DNA of 64,000 bases from Bugula neritina (lineage: Eukaryota > Bryozoa > Gymnolaemata > Cheilostomatida > Bugulidae): assembly GCA_964035545.1 (NCBI GenBank), contig OZ037768.1, positions 23,958,819 through 24,022,818 on the forward strand, read 5' to 3'. The translations under genes and the position numbers were made by a program. Shown in pieces: positions 27,301 to 37,453 of the stretch. The notes beneath the pieces are model-generated. The model did no database searches. It was not told the origin of the DNA and worked only from the letters and a program-made list of their open reading frames with translations. Position 1 is the first letter of the stretch, and each line of letters starts with the position of its first letter.

Positions 27301-28030
27301 ATTTACCTAAATAGCTTCAAAATCAGAGCTTTTTTTCTGACTTGCCTGCTTATCTTTTTTTCATGTTTTACTTGTATAAACATAAAGTTTAATATTCAAG
27401 TTATATAAATAAATGAATGTCAAAATGGTAAACCATCTTCCTTGCGAATTTCTCAACAACAGACTGATTTAGTCTTATGCAGATAAAGTGCACAAGTTAT
27501 TACATTTATGCTTTATTTTTACAATTAACCGCCAAACTAATATTTTTTCTAGTTTATTTTGCCCTTAAAAATGTTTGAAATTGCAATATGATAAATTGCA
27601 GATGAAAAATTTTAAAAATATAAGTTGTGCATTCTATCTATTTAAGACTTATACTTGGGAAATTGAGGCCACACATAGCATCTTAGGTACTAAGATTATT
27701 ATATTATCAACTTTCTATAATAGCCTATCCCCACCATTTCCTCCAGACCACCTGACTTATATATATAATATGAGAAGCCAATATATATATTTAGACAGTG
27801 ACAGTATCAGAATGAAAATAAGCTTCAAGTTAGCGGTTTATTTTATATATCACCAACTCTTCAAAAATCCGATATTTAGGAAAAAACAGTGCAGTATTTG
27901 TATTTATAACGTTTTTGGTGTTAAATAATACCTAATATATAACAATGAGCAACCAACCAATAAAAATGGTTATACCTGTTGATATGAAGCAAGCAGCAAC
28001 TAAAAATATTGAGATAGTAACTGATGTCAT
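18393..28030 (-). CDS. Selectin-like receptor paralogue: 9 sushi (CCP) + 1 CTLD, transmembrane
   Basis: Fourteen exons: 27976-28030 (signal peptide MTSVTISIFLVAACFISTG), 25754-25939, 25160-25363, 24523-24729 and 23621-23806 (CCP1-4), 23184-23355 and 22257-22471 (CTLD), 21853-22041, 21335-21532, 20705-20881, 20238-20426 and 19467-19658 (CCP5-9), 18576-18708 (transmembrane), 18393-18501 (tail). They sum to 2412 nt, or 803 residues. The CTLD, about residues 280-408, has GLRYYYAEETC, YWIGYH and WKDRDC but lacks EPN/WND. The membrane helix is followed by a short basic and then acidic tail ending RLQMVA. The first CTLD half is 172 nt and the last CCP 192 nt, as in the paralogue at 3920-11353, and the last CCPs share the pattern W.(S/G)VPT(D/E)C(V/L)G. 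Relative to that gene it lacks CTLD1 and one CCP. An alternative first exon is possible at 25985 (see findings). Confidence 0.87.
18761..18832 (+). mobile_element. tRNA-like SINE head, copy 1
   Basis: The stretch reads like a decayed tRNA: A-box TGGTGTAATGGTTAGC, a Thr/Ala-like anticodon arm and B-box GGGTTTGAACCCC, followed by AT-rich sequence. It matches the copy at 29924-30000 almost base for base across about 70 bp. Two dispersed near-identical copies inside or near introns point to a tRNA-derived SINE rather than a functional tRNA. Confidence 0.7.
20925..21300. repeat. 14-bp tandem array (TAACTAGTACTCTG)
   Basis: About 26 copies of a 14-bp unit such as ACTCTGTAACTAGT nearly fill the intron between CCP6 and CCP7 of the second receptor. 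Confidence 0.92.
21545..21848. repeat. ~22-bp AT-rich minisatellite
   Basis: About 13 copies of a unit like TTACTACATATAATACTTTA fill the intron between CCP5 and CCP6, beginning about ten bases after the CCP5 donor at 21852. Confidence 0.9.
22525..22602 (-). mobile_element. tRNA-like SINE head, different family
   Basis: On the minus strand there is a cloverleaf-like stretch with A-box TAGTCGTAGTGG and B-box GGTTTGAGTCC. It is GC-rich compared with its surroundings. It sits in the intron between the two CTLD exons of the second receptor and differs in sequence from the copies at 18761 and 29924. Confidence 0.6.
23357..23612 (-). repeat. Minisatellite carrying the CTLD exon acceptor
   Basis: Units of about 20-34 bp (GGGTACTGTGTGTTATAGTG and shortened forms on the minus strand) fill the whole intron before the CTLD exon. 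The real acceptor reads GGGTACTATATGTTATAG|TG, so several copies repeat the 3' splice site plus its first exon bases. Confidence 0.75.
25015..25168 (-). repeat. 29-bp minisatellite carrying the CCP2 exon donor
   Basis: The exon end reads CTGACATGTGACA|GTAGGTG on the minus strand. It is followed by four more ~29-bp units with TGACATGTGACAGCAGGTG or TGTGACAGTAGGTG. The last exon bases and the donor region are thus repeated; some copies keep GT, others have GC. Confidence 0.8.
25940..27975. other. Long first intron of the second receptor
   Basis: AT-rich sequence without recognisable genes. It contains a hydrophobic in-frame extension of the CCP1 exon that could be an alternative start (ATG at 25985). 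A hydrophobic open frame at 26212-26472 (-) and one at 27575-27928 (+) look like AT-rich chance frames. Confidence 0.5.
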
Positions 28031-28687
28031 GATCACCAGTCCCTTGTAGTTTCAATATTTTCCTTCACTTGACTCTATGACCAGTGTTCTTTTTGGCAGC
28101 CATTTTGTCTCATTACACGAGTAATCAATAATGTAATTGGTTGGAGAGAGAATAATAAGATGTTTCTATCTCACTAACTATTGTCTGTTGTGTTTGGTTC
28201 GTCTTTCCAAGTTTACTTTTGTTTGTACCAATCAATAGCAGCAGACAATGTTAAAGTGGATGACATAATCACGGTAACTAGTGTAGCCTGCATATCACAA
28301 TGTACAATGGGCGTTTTGACATGTGCCCATGATGTTATTTCGTAAATATTGGGTTCTATGGTTATGGCATGTAATAATTATACTAATAGATGTACGCCAG
28401 ACACTTGCAGAACAGTCACCCCAACAAAATAACGATCGTGCGAAACGTGTGATTGTACACGAGGCATCATATTAAGGTAACGGAGTTATCTTACCTATAA
28501 ACTTTATTACTTCTAAGCAACCACTGCTAAACTTGATTCTGTTCGGATATTTATAAGAGAAAACGATTTTGTATAAGCATGTTATTTTATTTCAGTAGAA
28601 AATAATTTTAAAGAACAATAGAAATCTTTTACAACCTTCACAGCAATAGTGGAATTCTAGTATTTTATTTGATGTTGAATACAGCAC

Positions 28688-28693
28688 TTTATT
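28688..28693 (-). terminator. Candidate NOXRED1 polyadenylation signal
   Basis: AATAAA on the minus strand 93 bp past the NOXRED1 stop codon; a second AATAAA lies at 28664-28669. Confidence 0.5.
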
Positions 28694-28785
28694 TACACAG
28701 AATTTGGGCTGTGGTAGAACTGAAAGCAAGCACACGGCCCGCACTAGGTGACTGACTCTGTTCATCTGATGATGTGGAAGACATG

Positions 28786-31718
28786 TTAAGATTTGCCAGT
28801 CTCGTCACCTTCCTCCCCGTTGTATCTCCTTGCATCTCTATACTCTTGGAACACTGAAACAAACTTCTTGGAGAAACTTCTTTGTAGCAACTCACTCTCT
28901 CGCAACTTTTTCACTACATGCGAGTCATTATCGTGGATCTTACTCAGGTCAAACCTCGGGAACTTTCTAGAATGTATAATATATAATATAGCATTGGTAA
29001 TAAAAGTTCTAAGAATAAATATATTCAATAAGTATTTATACTTTCACTTTCTAGTACATGCAATTTTATAACATAATAAAACTAATGATCAGGATTTAAG
29101 AGTCTTTATTAACTAGTCATAAATACAGGTGTGTTATATAGTAGCAAAATAATATAATATAAAGATAATACATAATATTAATAATATAATAATGCATTAT
29201 AATCTATGTAACAGCAGTATACATCAATAATATGATAATGGAGACCAATGATACAATTTTATAGTATAATGTACGTATAATAATATACAATAATCATATA
29301 TAGCATTATTCTTATAATAATATATTATACATTAATCAAAATATAAATCATCAATAATTTGCTAAGATATCTTAGAGTATCTGATATAATATCCACACAA
29401 ATAATACAAACATACAATAAAACCCACAATAAGAGTATGAATGCATGTAGCTAATGAGATTTGAAGTACTAGGCTTTGCAAGTCAAAAAATCAGACCGCA
29501 AAAGTATATAGCTTATCGCGACATATTATTATACATAAATTACTCCTTGGTAGTAAAATTTCATTAGAATATTAATTATAACAACTGAATGAATTTACTT
29601 ATTTCAATACCTGACTGAAAGATCTGTCTGGTTCCAGTTTATGATGAAATCTCTTTCCACAAATCTGTTAGTAGTTGCCTTCTCTAGTTTATCCATTCCC
29701 ATGCAGATTCCATGCAGAAGGTCAAGGGCAGCTTGTGAGGTCAAATCAAGGTCAGTACATTGGTTGATAAAAGCACAGATTACTAGCTCTACCCACTTAT
29801 CTGTCAGTCTGACACAAGATGCTACAAAAAGGACACAGCACTCGAGTTTAGTTATACACTGTTGGTAAAATTATTGTTTTAGGCATATTATAGTTTATAA
29901 TGAAATGAATATTGTAAAACTTTTGTCTCCACTGGGATTCAAACCCAAGACCTCCGGCATGCAAGCAGGAGCGTTAGCCATTACACCACAGGGACTACTG
30001 GGTAATCCCAACATTACACGTTCCAATGTGTCTTTCACCACATTCCTGTTTTTTGTAATGACTAGTTTTAACACTGAAACGTCCCAAACACACATACATA
30101 ACTTGAAGTCATCAATACAACAGCATTGGAAAGACTATCTAAAACTACTAACTAGTCTACACTAATTTCTTCAGCTATTATTCTTTCTACTTTCTAGTCA
30201 TATATTATAAAATATTTCAGTTATTAGCTCGGAACACACAATTTCTTTAAACAGAAAATTATTATACTTGAGAAAATGCTGAGTTAAGATAGAAAAAATC
30301 ACAACAAATCAATTAATTAATTTAAATACAAGTAGTAAAATTTAATGACACATTTTGTTTTGCTCACTTAAACATATTTATCTAGTATATGAAACATTTT
30401 TTATCTAGTTTGTACAAATTTGATTTTATTACCTTTTCCCTCATTAGTTAAAGGGCAACATTTCTGTAATGAATCATCATCTTCCAGTGCTTGAGTAACG
30501 CTCATACAGCTATTCCATTTATTTGCTTGTGAATTGTCAAAAACAAAATTAGGAATAATAATATTGTCTGTTTTCAAAGTTCGTTTCAGTTTGGGGGCTG
30601 TGGTGTGATTGACTAAGCAGTATGTTAGTGTGTGTTTATCCAGGGCTGAGTGAATTTCTTCTACTACTCCAGGAAGTTGAGAAGGCAAGACGCAGACAAA
30701 CAGAATGTGTACAGAAGAGGCTACACCGACATTGTTGTAAGAAACGCTCACTCCTTGCTTCACCAGCTCACCTAATTTTAAATAACAATAAATGTGTTTC
30801 ACTCACTGCAATTTGTTAAAGCAGTACCATGTGATGAGTCATGAGTTCGAATTTTAGCAAAAACATTGGTGATGTCAGTAAGGGCATTCAGTCCTAATCA
30901 CTTTTGAGGTAGACCCAAATTCTTCAAAATCTGTTGGAAAAATAGTAAGAGATGCATTCTTTAGTCTGCTTAAGATTGCAATTTGAATAAAGTCAATGTT
31001 CATCTTTTTTTATAGTTTTAGGTTTGTAATTTGTGATTTGACATTTAATTTTGAAACTTTAACTTTTTATGAAAACAATTTTTATACTAAACATGTATCA
31101 CTAAAACTAGCAATTTACTATACAACTGCAAGTTTGCACCTACCTCTTAAATTTACTCTAATTTAAATGTTTGAATGTAAACTTGCAGTAATTTATAAAT
31201 CATTAATAAATATTTAAATATGAAATTAAATTGATATTAAATAAATGCACCCATATAGATTAAAATAAAAAATTTCAGCAAATAAAAACTACAAGTACAA
31301 TACCTAAGCTATCAGGCCTCCGTGTGGAGATAGACAAATCTTCTGGATTTATCACATTCAGTTCTAATAAGGAGTTGACAATGTGAGATCCAAGTCGACC
31401 ACAACCAATTAGACCAACTTTTAACGGATCTTTAGGCACGGAGTCAGCAGTCAAAAGCTGAATAGCCCGTCTCTGTTTTGTTGTTCTGGCAAGATCAGCC
31501 CTAATTTGTCTAGTTTCATTTAAAATGTGCACCAAAAATGCAGATGTTGCCGAAGCTATAGTGGTGTGAGCATGACTTTGCTGCCTTAAATGTATAAGAA
31601 GCAATTCTTCTTCATCTAACGCGCATTCAAATGTTAGTGATGGCAGATTTCTAGTGATATCTTGTTTGTTTTCTTGGGAAATGAGCGATGAATTCATTTG
31701 TCTACGTGATTCAGCCAT
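28786..31718 (-). CDS. NOXRED1: NADP-dependent oxidoreductase domain-containing protein 1
   Basis: Four exons: 31304-31718, 30433-30771, 29611-29821 and 28786-28966, totalling 1146 nt, or 381 residues (human NOXRED1 is about 359). The family resembles pyrroline-5-carboxylate reductase / F420-type NADP-binding proteins; its substrate is unknown. The Rossmann entry VGLIGCGRLGSHIVNSLLEL (GxGxxG) is at about residue 115, followed by the NADP-type STRRPDSLG. Next come the second-half strand HILFVCVLPSQLPGVVEEI, the conserved VWQ-type C-terminal helices and the tail FPRFDLSKI. The start chosen is the ATG at 31718 (MAESRRQ); an in-frame upstream GTG is not a start. Its 5' end faces SLC25A1 across about 930 bp. 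Confidence 0.88.
29924..30000 (-). mobile_element. tRNA-like SINE head, copy 2
   Basis: On the minus strand: TGGTGTAATGGCTAAC (A-box), TGCTTGCATGCC (anticodon arm) and GGGTTTGAATCCC (B-box), ending CAGTGGAGACA. It is nearly identical to copy 1 at 18761-18832. It lies in the NOXRED1 intron between exons 2 and 3. Confidence 0.72.
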
Positions 31719-32652
31719 TCTCAGAAGCACAAAAAGTTAAATTGGGATCATTTAGTAAAAGTGATTTAGTTACTATGATACAGCATGCTAACCTTGACCT
31801 AGTTGTTAGCTGTTACATGTTTTGATATTAAGAAGATAACTCTATGTTCATTGAAATCTTGTATTTTAGCACCGGTATTGTTTGATTATAAATTTAGCAG
31901 CCCGGTATAATGAAAATGCCGATAGCCAATGAAAAACGTTAGATTTTGTTATTATTTTGATGATGAATGTGGATGGCGTGAGTTGAAATTTCATTCCGAT
32001 AAACATCCTGATGGTCATATGGACTGATTTTTGAGCAGAATAAACAGGTGATCCGTGATAATACTCCTACTTATGTTACCCGTTTCTATTTTTAAGTTTA
32101 TATTAAAGAAAACGTTATAATTATTCAAGTACGTATTACTATCGTTTTTATGCCAAGAATTTGTAGTACCACTTGAGGCTGAGCATCAGCATGTCTATGA
32201 TAAAGTGGTACCTAACTGAGAAGTTGTTTCGGAGTAGTTATAAACGTGAGACTGAATTGAGTGTCTGTTTCAGTTTGGCATCAAATAAAGAAATATAATA
32301 GTAATAGTCACTATTGACACGTGTGACATTAATTCTGGGTGATTCCAACTTGCTAACCCAGTAAGTGAGTAACTGTAAGACTCATACTCATAGTCATAGT
32401 CATACGATTGTTTTCATTTTTGTTTTACTATCAGTATTAGTACTATTAGTATTAGTATTTGAAAATAGTGATTTTAATTCAGATAAAATTGTAGAATGGC
32501 GTAATTATGATAACTATTATGTCATACTTTAGTTAACCCAATTTTAATTTAGTTAGTTACTTCTGTCATAAAATCATTACAGTATGTTAAAAAACCACTT
32601 ACTAACTAAATGTTTATTTCATCATATTTTAGTTGATTAGACAAAATACACC
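31719..32652. promoter_or_regulatory. Shared divergent promoter region, NOXRED1 (-) / SLC25A1 (+)
   Basis: The two start codons are 934 bp apart and head-to-head, so both promoters must lie here unless an upstream noncoding exon exists. An acceptor-like TATTTTAG at about 32626-32633 suggests that SLC25A1 may have a 5' UTR intron. No TATA box position could be assigned with confidence. Confidence 0.5.
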
Positions 32653-35600
32653 ATGGGAAAAAACTCTGGGAATTCAAGTTTCTCCGACCCATTTCAAAGA
32701 CCCAGCGCGCAGATGATGGCGTCAGCTAATTCGGGCTCCAGTTTTCTTCCATCTCAGAAAAGTCTGAAGGGCATAATTGCTGGTAAGAGTTGACTAAAAG
32801 ACGTATCAAGTGTCTAAAATGCTGAAATCATGGCATTGAACTATTTTGATTCCTTTGAATAATTAGTGATTTACCTTTAAAGTCAAATTGATTTTATCAA
32901 AGAGATTTCCAAGTAATATAACCTGTGATCACACATGTTTAGGTGGTTTGACGGGAGGGATAGAGATATGCATCACATTTCCAACTGAGTTTGTCAAGAC
33001 TCAGCTTCAGTTAGACCAGAAGACCGGTGCTACTAAAAAGTATAACGGGATATTTGACTGTGTCCGACAGACAGTGCGTGCTCATGGGGTGCTCGGGCTA
33101 TACAGAGGTCTCACAGTCTTACTCTATGGCTCCATACCTAAATCTGCAGTCAGGTTAGTGTTGGTTAGTAGTTCTAGTAGTAGTACTAGTAGTCGTAGTA
33201 ATAGTAGTATTAATAGTAGTTATTAGTGATGCTAGTAGTAATAGTACTACTAGTTATACTATCACTACTAGTACTACTAGTCTACTAGTACTACTACTAC
33301 TACTAGTGATACTATTAGTCTGCATATCTATACAAATACATACTCAAGATCATTGGTGCCTGTTTATAATAAGGATTACCTATTGCAAGGAAAAATAGTT
33401 TACATTCACCCCCCCTTGCACATTGCATCACCCTAGAGCCATCTCAGTCTAGAATATTTCACCTGTCACCTGTTATTAAACACAAGTTGCAGGCTCATGC
33501 AATGACAACTACTAAAATATCATGTCAGTGCAAAGGTCCACCTGGCCTAGCCTCTGGTCCCCCAGTGTTTGGCAGGTTCAGTAAGCCTAGGGCCACACGG
33601 TGCGTATTTTCGCATGCGAAAATTGAAATCAGAAGTAGCAAAGGTGTCCACTGCGCGCGTTGAGAAAACCTTCGCACTTGCGTTGAAAATGCTGAGCGAC
33701 AAGTGCGAATCGTCTCTGTCATCGTCACCTAATTGGCTGGTAGCTATTCAGCGAGCCCAATTTCTTTAGTTTAGTGCTACATTCCAGTAAATTGCGTTCT
33801 ATTGAAAGCGAGTGCGATTTGAAAATGAAAGCTTTATTTATCACGCATCACTGACGCTACAGTGGACACCTTTGCTACTTGTGATTTCAATTTTCGCATG
33901 CGAAAATACGCACCGTGTGGCCCTAGGCTAAGGGAGGGGGATTTAGCTGCCTGCTAAATATCGTTGCTGTCCAAATAAGAACTTTTCTTTAGTCAAGTTT
34001 ATTCTGTTAATACAATGATGGTGTAGAAGCCAGCTGCTCCACTGTGGGACCAGATGAAACGGTAAACTAGTCATATAGAGCTGGTAACACAGTACATATG
34101 GTTGTACCAGTATCAGCTCCTTACACATGTGCTCTGTCATTCGTGTGCCAGATAATCATCTGCAAAACATTACTTCACTGCAAATTATTTTAGTATGAAG
34201 TGCAAATAGTTTAAGCATGCTGAAATTTTCCCGTCACACTGAAATCTTATCTCGTGTCATATCTCTAGCTCACAGCGTGCTTAGAGCAGTACTGGATAGT
34301 TAGCTGTATCTACTAGGTTTCCTTAGTCTGGCAATATTGATCTTTGTACCTTGCAACTTTAACATGATACGGCACTAATATATAGGATAAAGTGACACTC
34401 AAATAGTCATAATGAAATTACAAAATTAACTCATGAATAAATTAGCCAGCTTGTCTTGCATCTGGCATTTTCCTTGCTTGTCAATACCTCCTTGCTTTGT
34501 ATTACTACACGTGAGAGCTGCACTCGTTAGAGTTACTAGTATAATTAAAAGTCCCGTAGCTTGGGAATTATCTGTGGGTTCATATCTTACAAATTTTCAG
34601 CCGGTACTCACGCAATATGTTGGTCACAATAATTAGTTGTGATTTTGATAGCTTGTTACATATCCTTGTAGGGTTCTGTGAATAGTTCTGCTGACGGTTC
34701 ATGAGTTGACAGTTTTTGAGTTATAAATCACTATTTCGTGTCTGACATGCAATTTCTGTGTTTAGTGTTTCTGTTTACACAAGTTGGTGGAATAAACCTC
34801 CAAGTTGTGCCAGTATTGCTAATGGAAGTACTTAGTTTCATGCATGCATGAATTAATTATCTAGCAACGTATTTAGTGATGTTGCTGTTGGATTTTCAAC
34901 AGAGAGAACTGGCAGTTCAGTTATTGATTACAGGTAGCCACCCACCCAGCCTTCATGTAAACATGCGAATTGTTGTACTGTTTAGCTGGCATTTTCTTGT
35001 TAAGTAATTCCTTGCTTGACTGAGTTTGTATTTATTAAACTCACTGTGCTATTTGTTTGTGAAATTGAATTTTAATTTTCAATAAGTATGTTGTTAAAAA
35101 TTATTGTACCTTGTGAAAAACAGAGTAGCTGTTGCTCGATGCAAATTTCGACTGAGTTGAGAAAACTTAAAAACAATTTAAAATGCTTTGTTTCTAGAAA
35201 ATCTGATAGTTTATTATTACTAGTAATTACATATTTGCTATTTTTGTGGATGAAAAGTTTAGTTTTTCTTTCTCTAAAAATTTACATCAAAATATTAATT
35301 AAATAGACACCAAGTTATAGTTTCAGCAAAAATATAATCCTCTAGCAACAGACCGGCACTAGTAGGGGGGGGGTTAGTGAACAGACTGAAACTAGCCCAA
35401 GAAGTGTAGAGTCTCACCAATTTACAGAGTATTCATTATTATTCTAATTTTGTAGGTTTGGGTCTTTTGAAGAGTTCAAAAAAAGAAATGTGGATCACAC
35501 AGGAAATCTGAGTTCAAATAAGAAGTTACTCTGCGGATTAGGTAATACCTCACACCTTTGTGTAACACCCCTTTGTCACAGCTAGCTACACCACTCTGTC

Positions 35601-37453
35601 ACAGCTAGCTACACCCCTCTGTCACATCTAGCTACACCACTCTGTCACATATAGTCACACCCCTCTGTCACATCTAGCTACACTTCCCAACTCTTCTTCT
35701 TGGATATTTATAGTGCCAATGACTATTATATAGTGTTATTATAAATTATTATTAAAATGAGCAGCTTATATAAAATGGCGTCATTTTCCAGTGTGCTGAC
35801 TTTCTGTAATGATTCCCAATGAATGGTTTGCTTGAATTTGAAAGAATTTTGTTATTATATAGTAAACTGTAAAGTATATGTTGTGTATGTTTAGATACAC
35901 TTCTTATTCATGTAGATGGAAAACTATATTCAGTTATTGAAAGGAGATAACTCTAGCTACATAATTATATGTTGTTATATTATAAACAGGGGCAGGCATC
36001 TGTGAAGCCATCTTTGCAGTAACACCCATGGAAACTGTGAAAGTTAAGTTTATAGATGACAGAAACAGAGCCCAGCCGAGGTTTAAAGGTTTCTTCCATG
36101 GGGTTGGGATGATAATCAAAGAGCAAGGTAGACACAAGTCTGTTTGATTGCATTACAACATTTTCACAACAGAATAGAATTACTTTATTCTGTTGAAATA
36201 GTGGTAGATTTGTATTTCAGGGGTCAGTGGTGTATACAGCTTTCTATTTCAGGGGTCAGTGGTGTATACAGCTTTGTATTTCAGGGGTCAGTGGTGTATA
36301 CAAGGGGCTGACAGCTACCATGATGAAGCAAGGCTCTAATCAAGCTATCAGATTTTTTGTGGTAGAGTCTTTCAAGGAATGGTACAAGGTAGGGTGACTA
36401 CCCCACGCCCCGCAATGAATATACAAATCTGTACTTTTCAACATTCACTCAGCTATTTATTAAACTATCAACTAATTTTTTCTGAATTTATCTGGTTTTA
36501 ATCAATTTCGGTAAAAATATCAACGCCAAACAAGTATAATATGTTTTTGACTGATTAATAAAATTCAAGTTAAAAGCATTTCGAATGTTAGCTAGCAAGA
36601 TTCTGGGATATTCATGCTGTAACGAAAAGTGAATGCTGATTGGATGCATTCTTTAGCTTCAGCCAATCAGCATACAGGTTGGTGATATTTTACTGTAGGA
36701 TGGAGACTCCAAGAAGCACATACCTAAGCCGGTGGTGGGAGTGTTCGGTGCTATAGCCGGGGCTGCCTCAGTGTACGGTAACACTCCCATTGATGTCGTC
36801 AAAACTAGAATGCAGGTGCGGGTTTACCTGGTTTACGTAATACTCGCATTTCTCAATCAAAACACCCGTTTCGCCAGACAGCTATTAGCACTTCCAAATA
36901 TCACAAGAATGTCAATCATACTGTGTATTGATGTTTTACTTCTTAATAAAAATATTCAGCATAACACGGTGTAAAGATTGAAATTAATTCTTGTTTAATA
37001 CTAACTTTGCAGGTCTACATTGTGCAATATTAAAGGCTTGTCTGCTCCTTATCTCATAGAGTGGGCAACTCCTGAATCTCATATTATTCTATATTTAGGG
37101 CCTCGACGCACATAAATACAAGAATACGCTGGACTGTGCTGTGAAAATATTCAAGAATGAAGGACCTGCAGCGTGAGTGTTTACTGTTAATACTGTAGTT
37201 GTTGGTACTGTAGTTTTTTGTGTATGCACTGTGGTTATTTGTGTACTCATTGTAGCTGCTGCAGTAGTTGCTACTGTACTTACTGTAACTGTTGATATAC
37301 TCACTGTAGCTGTTAATGTACTGGTTATGCTGTTCCAGGTTCTACAAGGGTACTGTACCTCGGCTGGGCAGGGTCTGTCTGGACGTAGCCATCACTTTTA
37401 TGATCTACGACAGTTTTATGGAACTCTTCAACAAAGTTTGGGTGACCGACTAA
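32653..37453 (+). CDS. SLC25A1: Mitochondrial tricarboxylate (citrate) transport protein
   Basis: Eight exons: 32653-32782, 32943-33153, 35456-35541, 35990-36127, 36285-36388, 36699-36815, 37099-37172 and 37339-37453, totalling 975 nt, or 324 residues. It exchanges mitochondrial citrate for malate across the inner membrane, feeding cytosolic acetyl-CoA. Three carrier repeats are visible with their signature motifs [14 protein letters not shown] and TPIDVVK. Long blocks match animal SLC25A1 from memory ([61 protein letters not shown], end KVWVTD). The N-terminal ~40 residues (Ser/Gln-rich) are not conserved. Intron 2 (2.3 kb) holds a MITE. Exon 5 is preceded by two decoy copies of its own acceptor. 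Confidence 0.96.
33165..33315. repeat. TAG/TAC trinucleotide array
   Basis: (TAG)n turning into (TAC)n through ACTAGT steps, starting just after the SLC25A1 exon 2 donor. The change of phase makes it locally self-complementary. Confidence 0.9.
33585..33928. mobile_element. 344-bp MITE with ~69-bp terminal inverted repeats (PIF/Harbinger-like)
   Basis: The left end GCCTAGGGCCACACGGTGCG and the right end are reverse complements for about 69 bp, with one mismatch (CAGAAG versus CACAAG) seen by eye. The element is flanked by the trinucleotide TAA on both sides (33582-33584 and 33929-33931). There is no transposase frame. Length, long TIRs and a TWA-type target duplication fit a non-autonomous PIF/Harbinger-like element. 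A 16-bp palindrome TTTTCGCATGCGAAAA lies inside each TIR. Confidence 0.85.
35555..35690. repeat. ~24-bp tandem array (CTGTCACAGCTAGCTACACC)
   Basis: Five or six copies follow the SLC25A1 exon 3 donor. The splice junction itself is not repeated. Confidence 0.8.
36211..36300 (+). repeat. Three tandem copies of the SLC25A1 exon 5 acceptor
   Basis: A 32-bp unit (TATTTCAG|GGGTCAGTGG TGTATACAGCTT..) occurs three times, with acceptors ending at 36220, 36252 and 36284. Only the third continues into coding sequence (GTGTATACAAGGGGCTG). Use of the first or second would insert 64 or 32 nt and shift the frame. Confidence 0.9.
37173..37335. repeat. TACTGTAGTTGTTGG-type repeat in SLC25A1 last intron
   Basis: Degenerate units built on TACTGTAGTT/TACTGTAACT occupy nearly the whole 166-bp intron between exons 7 and 8. 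Confidence 0.75.

Noticed and set aside
28689-28895. 68-residue minus-strand frame overlapping the last NOXRED1 exon
   Set aside because: Out of frame with NOXRED1, whose own frame ends at 28786 with conserved C-terminal residues.
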